DNA from: Saccharum officinarum
Lineage: Eukaryota > Streptophyta > Magnoliopsida > Poales > Poaceae
Length of the DNA stretch: 64,000 nt
NCBI GenBank assembly: GCA_020631735.1
Contig: CM036179.1
Coordinates: 22,559,063 to 22,623,062 of the forward strand
Direction of reading: 5' to 3'
In this document: positions 1 to 12,136 of the stretch, piece by piece
Layout of the letters: the number at the start of each line of letters is the position of its first letter
Position numbering within the stretch: the first letter of the stretch is position 1
The notes under the pieces: generated by a model
Seen by the model: only the letters and a program-made list of their open reading frames with translations
Database searches by the model: none
Told to the model about the DNA's origin: nothing
Translations under genes and position numbers: made by a program

Positions 1-1624
1 TTGTAAAGTACAACACGCACACCACACACACACTTTCAGAGCAAACAACGCGCCTCTAGCGCGCTAGGTTGTCTAACCCGGACCAACCTAGCAGATTGCT
101 CTCCGGTTCGATATTACATAAATGGAACAACCAACGTGCGAACACCGTCGCGCCCTACGGGTCCTCCACGAAGAGCTCGCATGCGCGCCCGTTGAACGCC
201 GGAAACAGCGCATTAAGGCCTCCACCTGGCTCGACGACAAGGTCTTAGAACGCAAGTCGTCAAGTATCCCCTTGGGCACAGGTGAAGCCATAGCGGCCGA
301 CGGCGCAATCTCCAACCGCTGCTTGAGGAGTACCTCGCCCCGTTAGGATGCCAGAATGTGTGCCAACGGTTGGGCGGCAATCCGTGTGCTCCTGCGTCGG
401 ACAGGCAGGGGCCGCTTGGCTATCGCCCTCTGTCATGGTGGAGAGGCAATCAGGGGTGGCTCCCGCACAACCCGTACCTCGTCCAGAAACCGTGCGAGGC
501 GCCGAGCGGCCTCGCGCGGCGTGGGCATCTCGTCGCCAGGCTCGACGTCAGATTGACCCACCCGAGTAGGCGTGAGCTGCACCTGCGACTGAGGCGAGGG
601 GACAGCCGCCACCGGAGGCGGGTCCGCGAACCCCGGGGGAGCGGCCTCATGGCCAGTCATGATGTCGGGTTGACCCACCCGAGGAGGCGTGAGCTGCACC
701 AGGTCCTGCGACGGCGGCTGAGATGAGGGAGCAGCCGCCTCCAGAAGCGTCTCCGCAAACCCCGATCGGGTGACTTCAACGGAGCGACTCATGACGAAAG
801 CGACGGCGAGGAGCTCCTCCAACACCGGATCGAAGGAGACGACCGATGCCGGTGGGCCATCGCCCGCGCACATCACCTCCACAAGCGGGTCGGGCACGGG
901 GAGGCATAGCATGGGCGCCCCCATGGTGTAGCTTAGCGTCGCTTGGGCGGCCCCGGCCGAAGGGCTGTTGCCATCAGTGGCGACACTCGTTGCCGCTGTG
1001 ATGCCACCTCCTGCCTTTGGGGCCGATGTTGACGGCGCCTTCGTCGCTTGCGCCCACTGACGCCGCAAGTGGCCGCACCAGGCACATCCGTAGCCGCGCC
1101 CGGCGCCGCCCTAGTCGCATCCGGTGCGCCGCCCTAGGCACGCGGCCGGTTGCCCGGGGTAGGCTCCTGTACCGGGCGTCATAATCGGCCATCGGGGGCA
1201 ACGAATTTGACCTTCTGCCGCTGCTTGCACTCCCGTGCGAGTTTCAGAACCCCTTGCAGCGGAGGCAACGTGGAGGCAGCCTGCAGGTTGCCACCTTATG
1301 CGCGGTGGAGAGGCAGTTGAAGCACTTCCCATGAAGATCCGCTGGGTAACGACTGGGTGACCACTGGCAAGTCGGTGCGGGCCGGGCGGGGCGTGCCCCA
1401 CCGGAACCACGAACCGACTCCAGCGGCAAAACCGCACGCCAGCCGTCGGCGTCAAGAGCGGAGATGCGCTGGCGAGCGGAGCCCCGTACGTGACGCCCGA
1501 GGCGCTGTGGGGCGGGGATGCGGCCCTCCATGGGCCGGGCAGGCAGACCGTGCACCACCTCAGGCCGCGGCCGCCTCTGGCGAGACCCGCGGTTGCCCTA
1601 CCCGTGCACCGCGCCTGTGCCAGG
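1..1624 (-). pseudogene. Decayed zinc-knuckle retroelement ORF (LINE/gag-like), minus strand
   Basis: GC-rich segment whose minus strand holds two open stretches, 1558-1244 and 1068-433, in different frames. The first ends in a CX2CX4HX4C zinc knuckle (CFNCLSTAHKVATC, about 1285-1325) followed by a second Cys pair. The second is Pro/Ala-rich and ends in an REPPLI-type stretch that I associate with DUF4283/zinc-knuckle proteins of grass LINE-like elements. From 432 down to 1 the reading continues only with stops. Seen: the knuckle and broken frames. Family knowledge: such knuckles bind element RNA. Inference: a dead fragment of a non-LTR or unclassified retroelement. No reverse transcriptase is visible, so the family is uncertain. 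It ends at the Sirevirus LTR at 1625. Confidence 0.5.
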
Positions 1625-4110
1625 TGAAGGGTCGAGATGGCGGACTAGAGGAGGGGTGAATAGTCCTTTCTAAAATTAATCGCGTCGGCAAACCGAAACA
1701 AATGCGGAATTAAAACTATCGGTCTAGCCAAGACTACACCCCTCTATCTAAGTTCACAAGCACCTCACAAAGATCCTAAATATGTAACTAAGGTGCTTTC
1801 CTTAGCAAGAGCTCTCCTAAACAATTCTAGAGCAAGGTCACACAAACCTATGCACTAGTACTTTAGCAAAGCCGGAGAGCTCCTACATAATTCTAGTAAG
1901 CAAAAGCACGAAGCCACCTATGCTCACTAGCAATGCTCAATAGCAAGGCAACTAATGCCAAACTAAAGAGCGCAAATTACTTAGCTACACAAACTAAGCA
2001 ATATGACTAACAAGGTTACACAAACCAAATTAGCCACGCAACAAGAGCTACTTCTATGCTACACAAGCAAGAAGGTAACTAGCTAACTACACAAGCAAAC
2101 TAGTTACAAGAGCAACTACACAAGCACAAGTATATGAATGTAAATACAAGCTTGTGAATCGAAAGCAAACCACCGAGAAGATGTACACAATGTTGACACG
2201 GCGGTTTTTCACCGAGGTTCACTTGGTTGCCACCAAGCTAGTCCCCGTTGTGGCGATACACCCACTTGATGGATCACGAGCTAATTGACTATCAAGAGTC
2301 AAACCCTCAGCGGGTGCCGCACATCCACTCTCAAGATAGGGATCCTCCAAGCCACGAGCTTTACTAGAGTTGCTCTTCGCGATCCCCGCGGGGTGAGCAT
2401 AATCCCCCTCACAAATCCTCCTCCGGAGCCACGCACAATCTCCACGCATGCTTCAACGGAGTCGCAAGCCACCAAGCCGTCTAGGAGGTGGCAACCTCCA
2501 AGAGTAACAAGCACCACCGGCTTGTAACACGATCACCTAGTACCACTCGATGCAACCTCACGATGCAATCGCACTAGAATCGCTCTCTCACTCGATCCGA
2601 TGAACACTATCAAGCATGAGTGAGTTAGAGGGCTCTCAAGCACTACCACACAAGCCACCAAGGCTAAAGTGTGCTCAGCTAACGGCCACAGCCAGCCAAG
2701 GCATCTATTTATAACCCCATGGTCAAATAGAGCCGTTACCCCTTCACTGGGTCCTTTTCGGGACGACCGGACGCGCCGGTCGTACCTGACCGGACGCGCT
2801 TAGCCGCGTCCGATTCTCCAACGGTCACTGCGCCAACGGTCAAACCCTATGACCGGACGCGCTTCTCATAATGACTGGACGCACCCCAGGCAACGACCGG
2901 ACGCGCCTATCAAACGACCGGACGCGCCCGTCAAACGATCGGACGCGCCGATCGCGCTGTTCCGCGCGCCCGCGAAGCAACGACCGGACGCGCTCCTTGC
3001 GATGACCGAACGCGACAGTGCTCGTGTCCGGTTAGAGTCCAGTAAGCTCCTTCAACGATCGGACGCGTCCGATCAAGTGTGACCGAACGCGCCTTGCGTC
3101 CGATCGTACTTAGTTTCCTCTGGACACCTGACCGGACGCGCCGGTCCCACGAGTGACCGGACGCGCCGGTTGCAAACCCTAGCACCCGCGCCTGCGCTGT
3201 ACTGACCGAACGCGTCCGGTCATACCATGACCGCGTCCGGTGCAGCGTCCGGTCACCTCTGTGACCTCCGTTCGCCTCCGTTTCTTTTCCGACTTCCGGC
3301 ATAGTGGAAAATAGGCATTTCAACTTCTCAAAAACGCCTGAATCCCGCGCTCGCAAAGCTCGGCGGGAGGGAGAGAGGAACCCAAATCCTCTCTACCGCT
3401 TAAACTTCATCGCCTTCGTAAATGTGCCAACACCGACAAGTGATCACCACCTTGTGTACGTGTGTTAGCATTTTCACAAACATTTTCTTCGAAGGAATTA
3501 GGCACTCAACTTGCCTCGCCACTCGATCCTAACACGTATGCAAGTTAGATCGCTCAAGTGGCACTAGATGACCGATATGCAAATAAGTTTGCCCCTCTTG
3601 ATAGTATGGCCATCTATCCTAAACCCAGTCATAAACTTCTCTACACACCTATGACCGGTGAAATGGAAATGCCCTAGATTATACCTTTGCCTTGCGCATT
3701 CCACTCCATCTCCTCCGACGTTGATGCAACACATGCACCAACCAATCACCAAATGATATGATCCACTTCATATCATCACATGACCGTATTGGTTTATCGA
3801 TCTTGACCTCACTTGCTCTTCACCGTTGCGTCGGTCCATCGGTGCCAAGTCTTGCTCAAGCTTCACCGCCTCGCGGTCCATCGCTCCAAAGCCTCCGACT
3901 TGCCCTTCACACTTGCAACCGGTCCATCAAGCCAAGCCTCATCTTGATCTTTGCCACCTTGGTCACATGACTCCATGTCATGTCTCATATGCAATGAGCT
4001 CCTCCATGACACCATCACCTGTGGACTAATCTCCTGTGTATTTCTCATTAAACACAATTAGTCCACCTAAGGTTGTCACTCAATTACCAAAACCAAACAA
4101 GGACCTTTCA
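1625..4110 (-). repeat. 3' LTR of Sirevirus A
   Basis: On the minus strand the LTR starts TGAAAGGTCCTTGTTTGG at 4110 and ends CATCTCGACCCTTCA at 1625, with the expected TG...CA ends. At about 2.49 kb it is long for copia but acceptable for Sireviruses. The middle (about 2760-3260) is packed with CCGGACGCG/CGCGTCCGG motifs. No paired LTR remains in the window, so age cannot be judged. Small ORFs inside it are shadows of GC-rich sequence. Confidence 0.75.
2760..3260. repeat. Cluster of CCGGACGCG palindromic motifs in the Sirevirus A LTR
   Basis: About a dozen and a half copies of the half-site GACCGGACGCG or its complement lie within 500 bp, often pairing into near-perfect palindromes. Conserved palindromic motif arrays in LTRs are a described hallmark of Sireviruses, so the cluster supports the family call. 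A regulatory role is inference. Confidence 0.7.
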
Positions 4111-4125
4111 ATCTCCCCCTTTTTG
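4111..4125 (-). promoter_or_regulatory. Polypurine tract of Sirevirus A (plus-strand priming)
   Basis: Minus-strand AAAAAGGGGGAGAT lies directly against the LTR start, where the polypurine tract that primes plus-strand DNA synthesis is expected. Similar purine runs (complement of CTCCCCC) recur near 4690 and 4866, matching the multiple-PPT arrangement known for Sireviruses. Confidence 0.7.
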
Positions 4126-4913
4126 GTAATTGATGACAACTCTACAAAGATATAGAAATTAAGTTCTTTTGGACTTTATGCCACTTATCCAACATTTAAG
4201 CTCTATTTTAGGATTTGGATAAGCACCATAAAATCCGACTTGGTAGTGATAACTCTCCCTACATATGTGCTCAAATGGTATGGTTTCAAGCTTGCACATA
4301 TGCATAAATATGAAATTTGTGGGAGGGTTAGCACTACTAAGTGATGCTAAGGTGTATAGAATAAACCTTTGTAGTTCGATACCATTTGATAGCTCGATAT
4401 CATTTGAAAATCACAAGTTTGCCATCATCCTTAGCATCATGAGTAGCTAGACATCAAAAATACTAGAAACCCCGTGAGATCAACATTATAAGCAAGGTTC
4501 TAGTTTTTCATGATAAACACAAGTCTAGCTATCATCCTATGCATGCTAGTTATCAAATTATCATTCAAGTTCTATAACTAGCATACACCACACAAGCATG
4601 CATATTGAATTTAAAAACTTTATGCAATGCAAGCAAGCACATGAATTATGCACATATTAAATGTAATCAATCAAAGTTCATGAGCTTGCTCCCCCTACTT
4701 GTGTGCTTTCTTTGTCCAAGAATGTTTGATCCTTCTCATTTCTTCAATGTTGCTTCCCTCTTTGTCCATCTCCATGTCCACACTCAAACTCATCTTCTCA
4801 TGATATTCTTGTTCAATCTCTTCCCAAACCTCTCTCTTAGTGCATTGACATATCTTTGTTCCAACTTCTCCCCCTTTGTCATTAATTTCCATAAAGGGTG
4901 TACATCTCATTGA

Positions 4914-6505
4914 TGCTGAAAGCATCTAGGCCCCAAGGTTTGGTTTCGGTAATTAATGACAACACTTTATTACCATGACTAACGTGTGTTTTGCAGAAAC
5001 ATTGGTAAGTTAGGTCATGGAGGTGATAACTGCTTTGAGCACTGTGGTTTCGTGTCCCTTGATGGAAATCGTTTCGGTTCTCAAAAGAGTGACGTCAAGA
5101 TTAAGGACGGTTAGTTCCGGATGACGAAGTGTTGAGACACATTCGGAATAGTCGTTAGGATCTTCGTTTTTCTCTTTTGGCCGTACTATAAAGGGGGGCA
5201 TGAATGGGTAGCTTGACCTAGGCGAGTCCTATGTTTAGGTGTGGTGCACACTTGTTAAACTTGGCGCTAGGCAACCCTAGATTGGCTCAAGGTTCAGTTA
5301 GAAGCAACTTGGTTGAAGTTGCGACGCGTTTCGGGCTGTTTTCTAGGCACCGGACGCGGTCTTCGGGAACACCGGACGCGTCCGGTGTATACGTTACCGC
5401 GACTAGGTTTCGGCCTCGACCACCGGACGCGGTCCTCGCGAGGACCGGACGCGGTGGTCAGCGACCGACACATGTCACCGAGAGAGAACGCCCGTCGGAC
5501 GCGACCTGGACTTGATCGGCGCGTCCGGTGCGAGTCCAGTAAGGTCCAGAGAGGACCGGACGCGTCCGGTCTTCAGGCATCGGACGCGGCCTCGCGTCCG
5601 GTGTAAGTCCAGTAAGCACCCTTGCACGTCGGACGCGTCCGGTGCTACCTGACCGGTGCGTCCGGTGTTTCGTTTTCGAAATCGCGTTTTGACCGTTACG
5701 GGGGACCGGCGCGTCCGGTGCGTTGCACCGGCGCGTCCGGTGACCCCGTGTCAGAAAGTAACGGTTCGTTTTCTTTGAGGGGTGTATAAATACAACCCCT
5801 CCACCTCTTTTAGAGGTCTCTTGCTCATTCAAACATCTGAAAAAACCCTTTAGAGTGCAAGGGAGTGCAAGAGCTCTAGTGAGGATAGAGATTTGAGAAT
5901 CGAAGCTTGAGAGCACCTCACTAGCGATTAGAGAGAGTAGCAAGTGTGCATCCACCTTCTCATTTGGGCTTGTTGTGGTCAAGTGAGAGTTCTAGCTTGT
6001 TACTCTTGGTGATCGCCATCACCTAGACGGCGTGGTGGTGATTGGGAGTTTGGTGATCATCCGGCGGAGCTTGTGGATGACCCAACTCAAGTTGTGAGCG
6101 GTTTTGGGTGATTCGCCGCGACGGAGTGTCGAAGAATCAACCCGTAGAGAGCACTTGATCCTTGCGCGGATCAAGGGGGAGCGACACCCTTGCGCGGGTG
6201 CTCCAACGAGGACTAGTGGGGAGTGGCGACTCTCCGATACCTCGGAAAAACATCGCCGTGTTCCTTGCCCCTTTACTTTCAAGCAATTACTTTCTCGTAT
6301 TTACTTTCATTGCTTGTTTTACATTCCTAGAATTGCCATGCTAGTCTAGGATTGGAAACTAGGGTGCAAAACTTTTTATCGGTAGACTCTCTAGGAACAC
6401 GAGTAGGTACTAGGGGTGAATTCCGGCTTATAGGATTTAATTCTTGCAATCAATTTTTAGAAAAGCCCAATTCACCCCCCCCTCTTGGGCATCTTGATCC
6501 TTTCA
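4914..6505 (+). repeat. 5' LTR of Sirevirus B
   Basis: It starts TGCTGAAAGCATCTAGGC and ends ATCCTTTCA directly before the PBS. The same start and end bound the LTR of Sirevirus C (56767-58328), which fixes the borders by comparison. The interior (5349-5750) is rich in CCGGACGCGTCCGG palindromes. A TATA-like GTATAAATACAACC lies near 5785, about 40 bp after the palindrome block, and is the likely promoter. The start could be 3 bp later (TGAAAGCAT). Confidence 0.8.
5349..5750. repeat. ACCGGACGCGTCCGGT palindromes in Sirevirus B LTR
   Basis: Several exact or near-exact palindromes occur, including ACCGGACGCGTCCGGT at 5371-5386 and an 18-bp perfect palindrome at 5554-5571. The block is CpG-rich and ends just upstream of the TATA-like site. 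A related block occurs at 12640-12930 in the same element's 3' noncoding region and, more diverged, at 57260-57560 in Sirevirus C. Confidence 0.75.
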
Positions 6506-6507
6506 AT

Positions 6508-6519
6508 TGGTATCAGAGC
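6508..6519 (+). promoter_or_regulatory. Primer-binding site, initiator Met tRNA
   Basis: TGGTATCAGAGC, complementary to the 3' end of plant initiator tRNA-Met, two bases after the LTR terminal CA. This sets the 3' border of the 5' LTR. Confidence 0.9.
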
Positions 6520-6558
6520 CGTGTTGCTCTACTTTTAGGCTTTACCGCCTAGAGCAAG

Positions 6559-8903
6559 ATGTCTAATGGGGAAGGACCACCTCCCACTTTTGAGGGAGAC
6601 GATTTTCCATATTGGAAAATTCGTATGGAGGCGTACCTCGAAGCCATAGATGTTGGGTGTCTTAGAGCCGCAACCGAAGGGCTTCCCCCATAAGGGATCC
6701 CGCTAACCCAAGTGGTGACGAGGAGAAGTACGACCGGTGGAATGCAAAGGCCAAAAATGCACTCTACCGGGGCTTAGGCAAAGATATCTTCAATCGTGTG
6801 CGTAATGCAAAGAACGCTCATGAATTGTGGGAAAATCTTTGTGCTCTCCATGAGGGAACTAAGAGTGAGCGCGAGGAACGCTATCACATAGCCTTAAAGA
6901 AAATTAACTCCTTTGAGATGCTTCCCAAAGAAAGTGCTAATGACATGTACACTCGCTTGAATGTTCTTGTAGAGGACCTCAATGCTCTTGGGCTCACCAA
7001 AATGAGTCAATCGGATGTTGCAAGAAGGATCTTGAGTGTGCTTCCCGTTGAGAAGTATGGTCACATTGTCACCGTGCTTCATCAAAGTGATCTCTCCACC
7101 GCAACACCGACACAAGTATTGGGGAAGATCAATGCTCATGAGATGTACATGCACATCACTCCGGAAGAGGGCTCATCATCTTCCAAGAATAAAGACTTGG
7201 CTTTCAAAGCTAGCCATGACAAGAAGAAGAAGAAGGGCCAAGCCATGATTGTGCAAGAAAGCTCAAGTGAAAGTGATGTCGATGATGAATCACTTGCACT
7301 CATGGTGAGAAAGACCACCAAGATGCTAAAGAAGCTTAACAAGAGTGGCATCAAGTTCGATGGCAAGAAAAAGAAATTCTTCACAAGTAGCAAGAGAAAG
7401 CCCATCTCGGAGATGGATTGCTACAATTGTGGTGAACTTGGCCACCTAGCTCATCAATGCCCTAGACCACCAAAAGACAAGTTCAAGAACAAGAACAAGG
7501 GCAAGAAAAATGATTCAAGTGATGAAGAAGATGAGAAGAAGAAGAACAAGCCATACAAGAAGAAGGATGGCAAGAAGAAGGAGTTCTACAAGAAGAAGAA
7601 AGGTGGAAAGGCATATATTGTTGGTGATTGGCTCACCGACATTGAATCATCTTGTGACTCCTCCGAAGATGAGAGCGATGATGAGAAAGAGAAGATCGCC
7701 GCATTTGTGATGGGGCCATCATCTTCACCGACATCTTCACCACCACCTTCACCGCCTTCTTCACCATCATCGTCCACTACTCACCTATGCCTTATGGCCA
7801 AGGGTGAACGAAAGGTACAAAACTATGATAGTAATAGTGATGATGATGATGATAGTGATAGTGATGATGATACACCTTCTTATGATGAATTAGTAAAATT
7901 GTTAAACAAATATTCTAGAATCATAAGAAGGACTAGAAATGAAAATGATGAGCTTCAACATGAAAATGAAACACTCACATCCAAACTAAAAGGTGCACAT
8001 GATGATAGGGATAAGCTTAGAGATCAAAATGAAGTTATGTCTTCCACTCTCAAAGAGCTCAAAACCTCTAATAAAGAGCTTAAAGATCAACATGATAAAC
8101 TTGAGAGGAAGCATGATGAGCTCATCACTAGATATAGCTCTCTAAAAGACAAGTACACCACATTAAAAATTGACTATGATAGTCTTGTGGTTGCTAATGA
8201 ACTTGCTCTTGAGACACATGATGCTACTAACAATGTTGTTAAGTGTGATATAGCTACATCATGTGATGATTTGATCATTGAAAGCATTGAGCAAGGTTCT
8301 AGTAGCAAAGGCAAGAGTGTGGTTGAGTCATGCAACCATGATGATTATGCCAAGCTCAAGTGTGAGAATGAGAAGCTTGCAAATGAGAACAAGAAGCTTA
8401 AAGGTTTGATGGCTCTTGAGAAGCAACCAACAAATGAGTCACTTATTGAAGAAAACAAGAAGCTCAAGCAAGAAAAAGAGCATCTCAAGACCGGCCTAAG
8501 CAAGTTCACAAGAGGCCAATATTTGCAAAGTGAGCTCCTCATGAACACCGTAATGAAGATGGATAGAAGTGGTATTGGATACTTGGCAAATCAAGAGAAG
8601 AAAGCAAAAGCTCAACAACAAAGCAAATCAAAGCCCAAGCCAAAGAGATGTGTTGAGTGTGGTCAAGAAGGTCACTTTGCTCATGAATGCAAAACTCCAC
8701 CACCACAACCCTTGCCCAAGCATGCTAGACCCTTTGCATTCAATGCTCATTACATGCTAAGAAAAGATTCAAATGGAAAGATGAAAGTCATGTTTTTGGG
8801 TCCCCCAAACAAGAATAGGCCAAAGAAAATATGGGTTGCCAAGTCACTAGTTGAGAAAGTCAAGGGCCCCTCTCAAGTTTGGGTCCCTAAACGAAAAGCT
8901 TGA
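6559..8903 (+). pseudogene. gag: Sirevirus B gag (nucleocapsid), 5' frameshift
   Basis: The gag reading starts at ATG 6559 (MSNGEGPP...), runs 44 codons and stops at TAA 6691. The rest lies in another frame and is open to TGA 8901-8903; its longest ATG-started part (6798) gives 701 aa, typical of the oversized Sirevirus Gag. It carries a copia-type gag core, two CCHC knuckles (CYNCGELGHLAHQC at about 7419-7460 and CVECGQEGHFAHEC at about 8649-8690), Lys- and Asp/Glu-rich linkers, and a long coiled-coil region (about 7900-8550). The break lies between 6690 and 6711. It forms the particle and binds element RNA. The N-terminal break may be mutation or assembly error. Confidence 0.85.
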
Positions 8904-8917
8904 TCTCTTGTGTGTAG

Positions 8918-11900
8918 GTGAACTACAAGACCGGTGGATCTCATTGGGTTATTGATAGTGGTTGCACTCAACATATGACCGGTAATCCTCGTATGTTCAC
9001 CTCCATTGAAGAGAATGGGATATGTCAAGAGAAGATCACATTTGGAGATAATTCAAAGAGCAAAGTCAAGGGTATAGGCAAGATTGCAATATCAAATGAT
9101 CACTCACTCTCAAATGTGCTCTATGTTGCTTCATTGAGTTTCAACTTGTTATCCGTTGGGCAACTTTGTGATCTTGGCTTCCAATGCTTGTTCACACCAA
9201 ATGAAGTTGAAGTTTCAAAGATAGATGACAAGCAAGTGATATTCAAAGGCTTTAGATACAACAATCTTTATCTTGTTGACTTCACCTCCGAAGATGCAAA
9301 TTTGATGACATGTTTGTTCACCAAGACCTCACTTGGTTGGCTTTGGCATAGGAGGCTTGCACATGTTGGAATGAGCACTCTCAACAAGCTATTGAAGAAA
9401 GAACTAGTAAGAGGATTGAAGGATGTGAAGTTTGAAAAGGACAAACCTTGTTGTGCATGTCAAGCGGGCAAACAAGTTGCAAACACTCATCCAACCAAGG
9501 CTTTCATGTCAACCTCAAGAGTGCTAGAACTTCTTCATATGGATTTGTTTGGGCCTACAACATACAAGAGCTTGGGTGGTAATCTCTATTGTCTTGTGAT
9601 AGTGGATGACTACTCAAGGTATACATGGACCTTCTTCCTTCATGACAAATCCGAAGTAGCAAGTTGCTTCAAGAAGTTTGCAAAGAGAGCTCAAAATGAA
9701 TTCGAAGTCAAGATAAAGAAGATTAGAAGTGACAATGGGAAAGAGTTTGACAACACCAACATTGAAGCTTATTGTGATGAAATTGGAATCAAGCATGAAG
9801 TTTCTTCAACCTACACTCCTCAACAAAATGGTGTAGTTGAGAGAAAGAACCGGACTTTGATCACCCTTGCAAGAACAATGCTAGATGAGTACAACACTCC
9901 GGAGAAGTTTTGGGCCGAGGCAATCAACACCGCATGCTATGCTTCAAATCGCCTCTTCCTCCAAAAGTTTCTTGGCAAGACCCCCTATGAGTTGCTTAAT
10001 GGGAAGAAGCCGGACGTCTCATTCTTCCGGGTGTTTGGTTGCAAATGCTACATCTACAAGAAGCGTCAACACCTAGGGAAGTTTCAAAGACGTTGTGATA
10101 TTGGTTTTCTTGTTGGTTACTCATCAAAGTCCAAAGCATATAGAGTATTTAACCATGCCACCGGTTTGGTTGAAGAAACATATGATGTGGAATTTGATGA
10201 ATCTAACGGCTCCCAAGGAGCAATTGAGAATTGTGATGATGTAGGTGATGAACCCTTGAGGGAGGCCATGAAGAACATGCCGGTGGGAGACATCAAGCCA
10301 AAAGATGATGAAGATGATGTGCAAATCTTTGATCCACCATCTTCATCACGTGTGCCTCAAGATGATGACAAGAATGAGAGAGTTGAAAATGAAGATACTT
10401 ATGTCTCTCATGAACAAGCCGAGGCACAAGCACAAGATGTTGATGCTCCCCATCCACCTCCTCAAGTGGTTGATAGAAGGAACTCACCTCTACTTCAAGC
10501 TCATCCACAAGAACTAATCATAGGGAGTCCTACAAAGGGAGTAATGACTCGATCTCAAAAGCTAGCTTCTTTCGTTGAACATCACTCTTTTGTCTCTTGT
10601 GTTGAACCTAAGAATGTAGAAGAAGCTCTTCAAGATCCGGATTGGGTGAATGCCATGCATGAAGAATTGAACAACTTCACCCGCAACCAAGTTTGGACAC
10701 TTGAAGAGCATCCTAAAGGTGCAAGAGTCATTGGAACCAAGTGGTGTTTCGAAACAAGCAAGATGACCAAGGCATAGTAGTGAGGAACAAGGCAAGACTA
10801 GTTGCAAAGGGGTTCTCTCAAGTTGAAGGTCTTGATTTTGGAGAAACCTTTGCACCCGTTGCAAGACTTGAAGCCATTCGTATCCTCCTTGCTTATGCAT
10901 CACATCATGATATGAAACTATATCAAATGGATGTGAAAAGTGCATTCTTAAATGGCTTTATAAATGAACTAGTCTATGTTAATCAACCTCCCGGGTTTGA
11001 AGACCCTAGATATCCTAATCATGTTTATAGGTTGTCCAAGGCGTTATATGGGCTCAAGCAAGCCCTAGAGCGTGGTATGAACGCCTTGGGACTTCCTCAT
11101 TGAGAAGGGCTTCACCATTGGGAAGGTCGACACCACACTATTCACCAAGAAGCTTAATGGGAGATCTTCATTTGTCAAGTATATGTTGATGATATCATCT
11201 TCGGGTCAACAATGAAGATTATTGCAAGGAATTTGGTGAATTGATGTCGAAGAGTTCGAGATGTCAATGATTGGTGAGCTCACATTCTTCTTGGTTTTCA
11301 AGTCAAGCAAATGAGAGAAGGGATTTTTCATCTCTCAAGAAAAGTATACCAAGGATCTTCTCAAAAGATTCAAGATGGAAGAATGCAAGCCAATCAAGAC
11401 CCCAATGCCATCAAATGGACATCTCGACTAGATGAGGGAGGTAAACCGGTCGATCAAACTCTCTACCGTTCTATGATTGGTAGCTTATTGTACCTTACCG
11501 CATCTAGGCCCGATATCATGTTTAGTGTGTGCATGTGTGCTCGCTTTCAAGCGTGCCCTAAAGAACCTCACTTAAGTGCCGTAAAAAGAATCCTAAGATA
11601 TCTTAAGCACACCCCCAAGTATTGGTTTATGGTATCACAAAGGAGCTAGATTCCAACTAGTTGGCTATTCCGATTCGGATTATGCCGGTTGCAAAATTGA
11701 TAGAAAAAGCACATCCGGAGGGTGCCATTTTCTTGGGAGATCACTAGTATCTTGGTCATCTAAAAAGCAAAATAGTGTGGCTTTGTCCACCGCGAGGCGG
11801 AATACATTGCCGCGGGGGCTTGTTTGTGCACAAATCTTATATATGAAACAAACCCTCCTAGACTATGGAGTTGTTCTTGAAAAGGTGCCACTTTTATGTG

Positions 11901-12136
11901 ACAATGAAAGTGCCGTTAAAATTGCTAATAATCCGGTACAACACTCTCGCACCAAGCACATTGATATCCGCCATCACTTTCTAAGAGATCACGTTGCTAA
12001 AAATGATATATCACTAGAAGGTGTACGAAGTGAAAATCAATTAGCGGATATCTTCACTAAACCTTTGGACGAGGCTACCTTTTGTAGGCTAAGAAGTGAA
12101 CTTAATGTGCTTGATTCAAGTAACTTTAAAAAATGA
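8918..12136 (+). pseudogene. pol: Sirevirus B pol (PR-INT-RT-RNaseH), frameshifted
   Basis: The longest open part is 8918-10777. It has aspartic protease motif VIDSGCTQHM (Asp at 8954), GAG-pre-integrase zinc binding (LWHRRLAH...CCAC) and integrase core with D (9542), D (9731) and E (9839), the last two 35 residues apart. RT begins near 10620. The frame shifts at about 10742, where a G run looks one base short, and reopens at 10741-11103. YVDD (11182-11193) is in yet another frame. Further pieces are 11311-11649 (RT end) and 11777-12136 (RNase H, ending ADIFTKPLDEATF). The pol frame is preceded by TAG at 8915 and is -1 relative to gag. Not functional as assembled. Confidence 0.85.

Larger units (their letters stand above)
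1625..4913 (-). mobile_element. Sirevirus (Ty1/copia) A, 3' part, minus strand
   Basis: The 3' LTR (1625-4110) plus about 0.8 kb of internal 3' noncoding region (4111-4913) of a Sirevirus-type copia element read on the minus strand. Orientation comes from the polypurine tract just outside the LTR at 4111-4125 and from LTR ends that parallel those of the plus-strand Sirevirus B. Its pol and 5' LTR are absent because Sirevirus B starts at 4914. I see no credible coding region in the internal part; the 76-codon minus-strand frame at 4925-4695 is not recognisable. Confidence 0.75.

Noticed and set aside
433..1068. 211-codon minus-strand ORF as a host gene
   Set aside because: Proline/alanine-rich retroelement-type sequence adjoining a zinc knuckle in another frame; treated as part of the decayed element.
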